Part shown: piece after piece, positions 1-5,576 of the stretch
Layout: every line of letters starts with the position of its first letter
Numbering within the stretch: position 1 is the first letter of the stretch
Origin: Methyloceanibacter sp.
GTDB taxonomy: Bacteria; Pseudomonadota; Alphaproteobacteria; Rhizobiales; Methyloligellaceae
Assembly: GCA_025449615.1 (NCBI GenBank)
Contig: JANWJA010000042.1
Coordinates: forward strand, 1-6,881
Length of the DNA stretch: 6,881 nt
Reading direction: 5' to 3'
The notes under the pieces: generated by a model
The model's input: the letters and a program-made list of their open reading frames with translations, nothing else
What the model was told of the DNA's origin: nothing
The model's database searches: none
Made by a program: the position numbers and the translations under genes

Positions 1-276
1 ACCTTCAAGCCCGCGGCCAAGCTTCTCCTCGACGGCAATGGCGGCAAGATCCGCTTAACCGAAAAAGAGACCTCGATCCTGAAATATCTCTATCGCGCCG
101 GCGAGCGCGTGGTGACGCGCGAAATTTTGCTGCACGAAGTCTGGGGCTACAATGCCGGCGTCACCACCCATACCCTCGAAACGCATATCTATCGCTTGCG
201 GCAGAAGATCGAGAAGGACCCGTCCCAGGCCGAGATCCTGATCACCGAGACCGGCGGCTACAAGCTCGTTCCGTAG
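1..276 (+). CDS. OmpR/PhoB-family response regulator, C-terminal DNA-binding domain (5' partial)
   Basis: Frame 1 is open from the first base to a TAG at 274-276, giving 91 residues; the receiver domain lies outside the window. The visible part is a winged-helix effector domain of the OmpR/PhoB type. It shows the LTEKE start of the first helix (residues 19-23 of the fragment), the EVWGYN turn, the recognition-helix stretch TTHTLETHIYRLRQKIE and the C-terminal wing ending GGYKLVP. Proteins with this domain bind promoter DNA as dimers after phosphorylation by a sensor kinase; the partner kinase and regulon cannot be told from here. The gene converges on xthA, with 8 bp between the two stop codons and no obvious terminator. 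The family call is secure; no specific gene symbol is justified. Confidence 0.93.
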   Translation, partial: TFKPAAKLLLDGNGGKIRLTEKETSILKYLYRAGERVVTREILLHEVWGYNAGVTTHTLETHIYRLRQKIEKDPSQAEILITETGGYKLVP

Positions 277-284
277 CGGCGCTC

Positions 285-1100
285 TCACTCATCAACCACG
301 AAATCGGCGATCACCGGCACATGATCCGAGGTGCGGGTCCAATCCCGCGTCTCGTCGAGAACGTTCATCGACACGGCGTTGTCGCCGAGCGCGGGCGTCG
401 TCCAGATATGGTCGAGTCTCCGCCCGCGATTTGATTTTCGCCAATCGCGATTGCGATAGCTCCACCAGGTGAAGAGCTTTTCCTCGGCTGGAATATGCCG
501 CCGCATCACGTCGACGAAATCGAGCGAGGCCTGCACGCGTACGAACCGCGTCACCTCCTCCGGCGTGTGGCTCACCACCTTCAACAGTTGCTTATGCGAC
601 CAGACATCGGTCGGCAGCGGCGCGACATTGAGATCCCCGACCAGGATCATGCGTTTGTTGCGCTTCTCGCGCATGCCGCCATACCAAGCTTCCATCGCCT
701 CGAGGAAATCGAGCTTGTGGCGGAACTTCTCGTTGACCGCCGGGTCTGGAATATCGCCGCCGGCCGGCACATAGACATTGTGCAGCGTGATCGGGTTGCC
801 GCTATTGCCGAGCCTCACCGAGAGGTGCCGCGCGTGCCCGCGCCCGCAAATATCGCGTCGCTCAACCTTATCGAATGGCAGCCGCGAAAGCACGGCGACG
901 CCGTGATAGCCCTTTTGCCCTGAGACCGCGACATGCGAGAAGCCGAGCGCGCGAAGCGGCAGCTCGGGAAACGTCTCGTCGACACATTTGATTTCTTGCA
1001 GGCACAGAATGTCAGGCTGCTCTGCCTTGACCAAGCGCTCGATCAGATCGAGCCGCAGGCGGACCGAATTGATGTTCCAGGTCGCAAGGCGAAAGCGCAT
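285..1100 (-). CDS. xthA: Exodeoxyribonuclease III (XthA-type AP endonuclease)
   Basis: A 271-residue cytoplasmic DNA-repair enzyme of the exonuclease-endonuclease-phosphatase fold, close to the 268 residues of E. coli XthA. The family cleaves 5' to abasic sites and removes nucleotides or blocking groups from 3' ends, using a divalent metal. The catalytic set is complete: N9 and N11 in TWNINS, E36 in LQEIK, Y110 in NVYVPAGG, D156 and N158 in GDLNVAP, D230 in RRLDHIW, and the D259-H260 pair in SDHVPV. The ATG start puts the WNIN motif at the usual distance from the N terminus. The Shine-Dalgarno sequence is weak (GAG a few bases upstream). The hypothetical gene upstream ends 45 bp away on the same strand, so the two are probably co-transcribed. 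No terminator was found beyond the stop, where the convergent regulator gene begins. Confidence 0.96.
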   Translation of the reverse strand: MRFRLATWNINSVRLRLDLIERLVKAEQPDILCLQEIKCVDETFPELPLRALGFSHVAVSGQKGYHGVAVLSRLPFDKVERRDICGRGHARHLSVRLGNSGNPITLHNVYVPAGGDIPDPAVNEKFRHKLDFLEAMEAWYGGMREKRNKRMILVGDLNVAPLPTDVWSHKQLLKVVSHTPEEVTRFVRVQASLDFVDVMRRHIPAEEKLFTWWSYRNRDWRKSNRGRRLDHIWTTPALGDNAVSMNVLDETRDWTRTSDHVPVIADFVVDE

Positions 1101-1145
1101 AGGCTCGATAAGACCAATGGACGCGAGAACGCAACGCCGATCCGA

Positions 1146-1460
1146 TCAAGATAGGTTTTTGCCCGCGGCCTTTTGCTGCTGCTGTTGCTGCATCTCGCCC
1201 ATGGTCTTCAGCATGTTGTTCAGCGCGTTGGCGACTTCCATCGCGCCTCCGGGCGAGAGCGCCAGCCGCTGCGTGACATAGACCGGCGGCATCACGCCTT
1301 CCTTCGGCGTCTCAGCACCACTCTCCGGCACGAAGCGCGTCGAGCCGAGCGTCAGCACCACAGCCCCCCCGTCGAACGAGGCGGCGATCAGCTTGTTGGC
1401 GTAGGTCTCGATGATTGCCGCGGTGTCGACGATTTTGAACTTGGGGGCTTGGTCGGCCAT
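1146..1460 (-). CDS. Hypothetical 104-aa protein with C-terminal glutamine run
   Basis: The coding call rests on an ATG with a strong AGGAGG 6 nt upstream, a non-repetitive body and a position just upstream of xthA on the same strand. I do not recognise a family with certainty. The protein has no signal peptide or membrane segment. A predicted strand-rich middle (VVLTLGSTRFVPE, then VYVTQRLALSP) is followed by a helix (GGAMEVANALNNMLKTM). This order loosely recalls small DUF3467-type proteins, which have strands, an 'LSP' turn and a final helix; that resemblance is from memory and untested. The C terminus carries six consecutive glutamines (residues 93-98, CAG/CAA codons at 1173-1190) and a short Lys/Ala tail. 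Function unknown. Its leader lies directly downstream of the small-RNA unit at 1554-1672. Confidence 0.8.
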   Translation of the reverse strand: MADQAPKFKIVDTAAIIETYANKLIAASFDGGAVVLTLGSTRFVPESGAETPKEGVMPPVYVTQRLALSPGGAMEVANALNNMLKTMGEMQQQQQQKAAGKNLS

Positions 1461-1466
1461 GCATTC

Positions 1467-1472
1467 CCTCCT
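1467..1472 (-). promoter_or_regulatory. Strong ribosome binding site of the 104-aa gene
   Basis: On the minus strand AGGAGG is followed by 6 nt and then ATG at 1460-1458. This near-perfect anti-16S match fixes the start codon. The slightly longer GGAGGGAA (1471-1464) is an exact 8-nt complement of the UUCCCUCC exposed in the loops of the two small-RNA hairpins upstream. Confidence 0.85.
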
Positions 1473-1553
1473 ATTGGCGAAATCGCGGCGACACTAGCTC
1501 GAATCTAGGGCCCCGAGCAAAAAGAAGGGGCTAGGGACCGGGCCGACCAAGCC

Positions 1554-1595
1554 AAAAATGAAGAAGCCCCGACGGGGGGACACGCGGGGCTTCTT
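1554..1595 (-). terminator. Intrinsic terminator of small RNA unit B
   Basis: A perfect 10-bp stem, AAGAAGCCCC paired with GGGGCTTCTT (1595-1586 with 1570-1561), encloses a 15-nt C-rich loop. On the minus strand it is followed by CATTTTT (1560-1554). The plus strand has no T-run after the stem, so the minus strand is the terminated one. It would insulate the downstream hypothetical gene and xthA from leftward transcription. Confidence 0.75.
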
Positions 1596-1672
1596 CGGGT
1601 TCCATTTGGGGGGAACCAGTGATGGGGAGGGAAGCCCATCACCACACCGGCATATACCTGCCGCGATAAGGA
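1554..1672 (-). ncRNA. Candidate small RNA B: anti-SD-like hairpin unit with intrinsic terminator
   Basis: Reading the minus strand, four hairpins follow each other. They are a 5-bp stem (1663-1659 with 1652-1648); an 8-bp perfect stem GTGATGGG/CCCATCAC (1642-1635 with 1626-1619) around the 8-nt loop CTTCCCTC; a 6-bp stem GGTTCC/GGAACC (1617-1612 with 1603-1598) around the 8-nt loop CCCCAAAT; and a 10-bp terminator stem followed by a T-run. No convincing reading frame occupies the segment. Pyrimidine-rich loops resembling the 16S anti-Shine-Dalgarno sequence are typical of alphaproteobacterial trans-acting small RNAs (alpha-r8/MmgR, alpha-r14/cuckoo-type), which block ribosome binding sites, usually with Hfq. 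I infer such a role. The 5' end is a guess; no good promoter was found. It could also be processed from a longer transcript. Confidence 0.55.
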
Positions 1673-1747
1673 AGGATGCGCGCTTTGTCCCAGTAACCGG
1701 GGCATTTTGTCACGACTGATTAAGAGGCTCGGCGCAGGCCAGCGCAC

Positions 1748-1782
1748 AAAAAAGCGCCCGGCCGCTGCGCGTGGCCGGGCGC
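1748..1782 (-). terminator. Strong intrinsic terminator (unit A and/or lolA)
   Basis: A 10-bp perfect GC stem, GCGCCCGGCC with GGCCGGGCGC (1782-1773 and 1763-1754), around a 9-nt loop, is followed directly by TTTTTT (1753-1748) on the minus strand. This is a textbook factor-independent terminator. It ends unit A and also any transcript reading through from lolA. Confidence 0.85.
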
Positions 1783-1892
1783 CAGAAGCGCGTTTGTTTT
1801 CGCGCGCGTGCCGGGAGGGAAGCCGGCACGAACGAGCCACGCCTTCGGCTAGACGGGGGGCACTACCGATGAAAGCGACATGGCCCGCTTCT
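1748..1892 (-). ncRNA. Candidate small RNA A: paralogue of unit B with the same loop
   Basis: Minus strand. An 8-bp perfect stem CGTGCCGG/CCGGCACG (1830-1823 with 1814-1807) encloses the 8-nt loop CTTCCCTC, identical to the loop in unit B. One nucleotide later comes a 5-bp GC stem with an 8-nt A-rich loop (1805-1788), then a strong terminator. An additional weak stem AGCC/GGCT lies 5' of these. The plan matches unit B hairpin for hairpin. A possible promoter (TTGAAA, 17 bp, TATTTG) would start transcription near 1892, giving about 145 nt. Alternatively this is the 3' end of the lolA transcript, released by processing, because no other terminator was found after lolA. Direction and hairpins are seen; the regulatory role is inferred. 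Confidence 0.5.
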
Positions 1893-1898
1893 GGGCTA

Positions 1899-1927
1899 CA
1901 AATATGTAGGTTGGGAGCCGTTTTCAA
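1899..1927 (-). promoter_or_regulatory. Possible promoter for small RNA unit A
   Basis: On the minus strand TTGAAA (1927-1922) is followed after 17 bp by TATTTG (1904-1899). The -35 is close to TTGACA; the -10 is poor. The -10 lies inside an inverted repeat, CTACA-TATT-TGTAG (1909-1896), which could be an operator or chance. Confidence 0.3.
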
Positions 1928-2053
1928 CCAAAGCTCGCCGGAAAATTTAACGGGGCGTAAAGATGGCGCGGCGCTGACACCAAGCCATTGATTTTGAATG
2001 ATTTTTCAGAAGGTAAAGAGGTCGTGATCGGGGGCGGCCACCCTGAGCAGAAA

Positions 2054-2977
2054 TCAACGAAAAGGCTGAAATTGCTGCTCGTTGGAACTGAAGAAGTCGG
2101 GGCCCACTTTCCGCCCCGGGACGATGTCGTTGACCGTCACCTTGGTCGACAGCCCTTGCGCGTCCGTGATCACCCATTGCTTCAACGTCAGCTCTGGATT
2201 GCTATCGAAGAACAGCTTGATCTGCCCGGCGGCCTGCCCGCCTTTGTCCTCGAGCGCGATCGCAAGCGACCCTTCCTGGCTCTCCACGCCAACGATGTGG
2301 GCATCACGCCCGAGATCGACGGCGTCGGTCAGCAATAGCCGGAATGGCGTGGATTCCAGCGGATATTTCTCGACCGTCTTCAGCGAGCTGTCCTCGATAG
2401 CGAGGAAATGGCCGTCGGCGACGATCTTGAGCGCGCTCGGCGGCGCATAGTCGAAGCGGAGCTTCCCCGGGCGCTGCACGTAGAAGCGCCCCGTGGTGTG
2501 CTTGTTGGTGGAGTCGATCTGGTCGAAATTGCCCTGCAGATTGGTGATGCCGTTGAAATAGGCATTGATCTTCTTGACGGCTTCGTCCTGCTGCTCGCCG
2601 ATCAAAGGCGTCGGCCCGGGCGCGGCTTCGACGGCGGCCTCCCAGCCTGCACCCTCGTCACGGCCCTCTTGGTTGAGCTCCGCCGGCTCTGCGGCCGCAT
2701 TGTCCGGTGCGGTCTGCGGCGCGGTAACAGCCGAGGCAGGCGGCGCGGCGGTCTCGCCTTGAACGTCTTGTGCCGGGCGAAGCTGATCCTTCGGCGCGAT
2801 CGGCGTCTCCGCCGGAAGCTCGATCGGGTCAGGCTGGGCGCCGGTGGGAGGTGCCGTCAGCGCGCCGGTGGTCGACGGCGCCTTGGGGACGCTCGTGGAG
2901 CCGTCTTGCGCGGCTACAGGCTCCACCGCGAAGCAAGCCAAGACCAGGCTTGGTAAGAGCCAGATGGGTCGGCGCAT
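2054..2977 (-). CDS. lolA: Outer-membrane lipoprotein carrier protein LolA, with long N-terminal linker
   Basis: A 307-residue periplasmic protein that would take lipoproteins from the LolCDE exporter and carry them across the periplasm. The N terminus is a signal peptide: MRRP, a hydrophobic stretch to about residue 19, and a likely signal peptidase I cut after VAA23. C16 does not sit in a good lipobox. Residues 24-128 are a Pro/Ala/Glu-rich low-complexity linker. Residues 129-307 are the LolA barrel, with NLQGNFDQ, GRFYVQRPGKLRFDYAPP and the later strands ending QFQPFR. Classic LolA precursors are about 200 residues, so the linker is an extra of roughly 100. An ATG at 2977 is chosen; a TTG directly before it (2980) is also possible. 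The leader has AAGGGGGG 7 nt before the ATG. The gene is 134 bp downstream of ftsK and has its own promoter candidate. Confidence 0.92.
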   Translation of the reverse strand: MRRPIWLLPSLVLACFAVEPVAAQDGSTSVPKAPSTTGALTAPPTGAQPDPIELPAETPIAPKDQLRPAQDVQGETAAPPASAVTAPQTAPDNAAAEPAELNQEGRDEGAGWEAAVEAAPGPTPLIGEQQDEAVKKINAYFNGITNLQGNFDQIDSTNKHTTGRFYVQRPGKLRFDYAPPSALKIVADGHFLAIEDSSLKTVEKYPLESTPFRLLLTDAVDLGRDAHIVGVESQEGSLAIALEDKGGQAAGQIKLFFDSNPELTLKQWVITDAQGLSTKVTVNDIVPGRKVGPDFFSSNEQQFQPFR

Positions 2978-3025
2978 CAATCATCCCCCCTTGCAGCCAG
3001 CCGGCGGCGCTGCCCAAGCGATACT

Positions 3026-3054
3026 CGATAGATGATTCCGCTGAATCTGGTCAA
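3026..3054 (-). promoter_or_regulatory. Sigma-70-type promoter candidate for lolA
   Basis: In the ftsK-lolA gap the minus strand reads TTGACC (3054-3049), 17 bp, CTATCG (3031-3026). The -35 matches TTGAC and the spacing is ideal. Transcription would begin near 3019, leaving a leader of about 40 nt to the lolA ATG. This suggests lolA can be expressed independently of ftsK, although no terminator is seen between them. Confidence 0.5.
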
Positions 3055-3111
3055 CTTCTGGGCGTAAACCGGAAAATCTCCGTACGCGACAAGAATCCGC
3101 AAAGGCAGAGC

Positions 3112-5574
3112 CTAGTAAGGCGTGGCTACCTCGTCCCCGCCAACCAGAATTTCACGCTTTCCGGCATGATTGGCAGCACCGATCAGGCCCTCATTTTCCA
3201 TGCGCTCGATCAGGGTTGCAGCCCTGTTATAGCCGATGCCGAGCCGCCTCTGCACATAGCTGGTCGAAACCTTGCGGTCCCTGAGCACAACGGCCACGGC
3301 CTGGTCGTAGAGCTCATCGCCGCTGTCGCCATATTCGGCGGCCTCGGCGCCCTCGCCTTCTTCCTCATCGGTGTCGTCGGTGACGGCATCGAGATAGTCC
3401 GGCACGCCCTGTTTCTTCAAATGGCGCACGACTTTCTCCACCTCTTCATCCGAGACGAACGGTCCATGCACGCGCGTGATGCGTCCGCCGCCTGCCATGT
3501 AGAGCATGTCGCCCTGCCCGAGCAGCTGCTCCGCGCCCTGCTCGCCGAGAATGGTGCGGCTGTCGATCTTGGACGTGACCTGGAAGCTGACCCGCGTCGG
3601 GAAGTTGGCCTTGATCGTGCCGGTGATGACGTCGACGCTCGGACGTTGCGTCGCGGTGATGAGGTGGATGCCTGCGGCGCGCGCCATCTGCGCCAGCCGC
3701 TGCACCGCGGCTTCGATATCCTTGCCGGCGACCATCATCAGGTCCGCCATCTCGTCGACGATGACGACGATGTAGGGCATCACGTCATAGTCCATTTCCT
3801 CTTGTTCGTAGACGGCGCGTCCCGTGGCGCGGTCGAATCCGGTCTGCACCGTGCGCGTCAGCACTTCGCCTTTGTCCTCGGCCTGAAGCACGCGCGAATT
3901 GTAACCCTTGATGTCGCGCACCCCGAGCTTCGACATGCGCTTGTAGCGCTCCTCCATCTCCTTCACGGTCCATTTCAGCGCCACCACCGCCTTCTTCGGA
4001 TCGGTGACGACCGGCGCCAGGAGATGCGGAATGCCGTCATAGACGGAGAGCTCGAGCATCTTCGGATCGATCATGATGAACTTGCACTGCTCGGGCGACA
4101 GCCGGTAGAGCAGCGACAGGATCATGGTGTTGATGCCGACGGATTTGCCGGAGCCGGTGGTGCCGGCGATCAGGAGATGTGGCATGCGCGACAGATCCGC
4201 GACCATCGACTCGCCGCCAATATTCTTGCCGAGTGCGAGTGCGAGCTTTGCATCGGTGTCGTTGTAATCGTCGGATTCGAACAGCTCGCGCAGCATCACG
4301 ATTTCACGGCGATCGTTCGGCAGTTCGATGCCGATGGCATTGCGGCCAGGGACCACGGCGACACGCGTGGAAACCGCGCTCATCGAGCGGGCGATATCGT
4401 CGGCAAGCCCAATTACGCGCGAGGATTTCGTGCCCGGCGCGGGCTCGAGTTCATAGAGCGTGACCACGGGGCCGGGGCGCACATTGGTGATCTCGCCCTT
4501 GACGCCGAAATCTTGCAGCACGCCTTCAAGCTCGCGGGCATTCTCCTGCAGCACCTCGTCGCTGACGCCGCGGCCTTTGCGTGACGGCGCCGGCTGCAGC
4601 AATCTGAGTGACGGCGCTTCGTAGGGGACGTCGGGCTCCGCACGCTTCACGCTGCGATGCCGCGTCGTGTCCTTGACCTGGTCTCGGGTGATGCGAAAAT
4701 TCGGCTCGGTGATGTCCCCGGCCTCATCCTCGTCTTCGTCTTCCTCGAGACCCACATCGTGGTCGAGCATCCCGGCGCCGAAAGACGGTTCGATGCGGCC
4801 ATTGGCATCTGGCTCGGCCCAATCCTCATGCGCGTCGTCGCGCTCGAAGGATTCCGCATCGTCGTCGGCGTCTCTCGATCTGCCGAAGCTCCGCTTGAAT
4901 CGCGCATGCGTATGCATGGCAAGATGCATCGCAGCACCAAGCGAGGCGTTGGCCCATTCGCCGCTGATCTTGGTCCTTGGTGCCCACAGCGCGACAAGCG
5001 CGGGTGCGCTAGTGCCGCAAGCGAACAGCAAGAGCATGGTGCCGAGCACAAGAAAGGCGAGACCTGCGACGAACGCGACGGCGGCCTCCGGCAGGAACGG
5101 CCCGATGATGTGCGCCGCCGCCATGATGAAATCGCCGAGAATGCCGCCAAGCCCATTCGGCAGCGGCCAGCTCTTCGGTTGCGGCAAGGCTGCAAGCGCC
5201 GCCGCCAAGACCAGGACCGAGGCAGGCCAGGCCAAGAGCCTCGTCTTGCGACGATCGGGTGCCTCGCCGAACAGGAGATGCCAGCCCCAAGCCCCCAGCG
5301 GCAAAAACAGAATGATCGAGGCGAGGCCGATCGATTGGAAGGAGAGGTCTGCGACCACGGCCCCCCAGTTGCCGAGCAGGTTCTTCGGCGCGATCCGGGT
5401 GGCGTTGTTGAGGCTCGGGTCGTGCACCGACCAGGTGACAAGGCTCGCCCAGGCAGCAGCGGCCGCCGCGACGATAACGAGGCCGTAGGTCCCAAGCACG
5501 ATTCGGCGCAGGCCCGTATGCACCGCGCCCGGCAGAAGCCGCCGCTTCTCTTTCACTCTACGTCTGACAGCCAT
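3112..5574 (-). CDS. ftsK: DNA translocase FtsK
   Basis: An 820-residue septum-anchored, hexameric dsDNA pump that clears chromosome termini through the closing septum and activates XerCD at dif. The N-terminal part has four or five membrane segments (about 24-47, 79-101, 113-131 and 145-187). A short acidic linker follows (about 235-290, with an EDEDEDE-like run), much shorter than in E. coli FtsK. The alpha/beta motor domain has Walker A GTTGSGKS at 471-478 (K477) and Walker B VVIVDEMADL with D607-E608, followed by TATQRPSVDVITG. The C-terminal gamma winged helix, which reads the orienting sequences and contacts XerD, spans about 752-811. All parts are present, so the protein should be functional. 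Its ATG lies 2 nt after the aminotransferase stop, and its G-rich Shine-Dalgarno region overlaps that gene's end, implying translational coupling. Confidence 0.97.
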   Translation of the reverse strand: MAVRRRVKEKRRLLPGAVHTGLRRIVLGTYGLVIVAAAAAAWASLVTWSVHDPSLNNATRIAPKNLLGNWGAVVADLSFQSIGLASIILFLPLGAWGWHLLFGEAPDRRKTRLLAWPASVLVLAAALAALPQPKSWPLPNGLGGILGDFIMAAAHIIGPFLPEAAVAFVAGLAFLVLGTMLLLFACGTSAPALVALWAPRTKISGEWANASLGAAMHLAMHTHARFKRSFGRSRDADDDAESFERDDAHEDWAEPDANGRIEPSFGAGMLDHDVGLEEDEDEDEAGDITEPNFRITRDQVKDTTRHRSVKRAEPDVPYEAPSLRLLQPAPSRKGRGVSDEVLQENARELEGVLQDFGVKGEITNVRPGPVVTLYELEPAPGTKSSRVIGLADDIARSMSAVSTRVAVVPGRNAIGIELPNDRREIVMLRELFESDDYNDTDAKLALALGKNIGGESMVADLSRMPHLLIAGTTGSGKSVGINTMILSLLYRLSPEQCKFIMIDPKMLELSVYDGIPHLLAPVVTDPKKAVVALKWTVKEMEERYKRMSKLGVRDIKGYNSRVLQAEDKGEVLTRTVQTGFDRATGRAVYEQEEMDYDVMPYIVVIVDEMADLMMVAGKDIEAAVQRLAQMARAAGIHLITATQRPSVDVITGTIKANFPTRVSFQVTSKIDSRTILGEQGAEQLLGQGDMLYMAGGGRITRVHGPFVSDEEVEKVVRHLKKQGVPDYLDAVTDDTDEEEGEGAEAAEYGDSGDELYDQAVAVVLRDRKVSTSYVQRRLGIGYNRAATLIERMENEGLIGAANHAGKREILVGGDEVATPY

Positions 5575-5576
5575 CC

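Noticed and set aside
1505..1540. Imperfect inverted repeat CTAG-CCCC ... GGGG-CC-CTAG upstream of the 104-aa gene
   Set aside because: The arms pair only with a bulge, no T-run follows, and no promoter elements were found near it; too weak to call an operator or attenuator.
1849..1881. Ten-codon reading frame inside small RNA unit A (ATG at 1881, TAG at 1849, minus strand)
   Set aside because: No Shine-Dalgarno precedes it and a frame this short is expected by chance; no evidence that it is translated.
1505..1927. 140-residue open frame on the minus strand spanning the lolA-hypothetical gap
   Set aside because: It runs straight through a strong terminator with a T-run and both hairpin units, its composition is Arg/Pro/Ser-rich as expected of random GC-rich sequence, and no good ribosome binding site precedes it. 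If similar proteins exist in databases they are probably over-annotation of the conserved RNA region.
2975..2990. An alternative ATG just upstream of lolA (ATGATTGATG on the minus strand)
   Set aside because: The first ATG is 7 nt from the chosen one and therefore out of frame with the LolA signal peptide.
2770..4584. Very long open frame (604 codons) on the plus strand
   Set aside because: It is antisense to ftsK and the 5' part of lolA, is His/Arg/Ala/Asp-rich, and shows no domain; it is a codon-bias shadow of the genes on the other strand.
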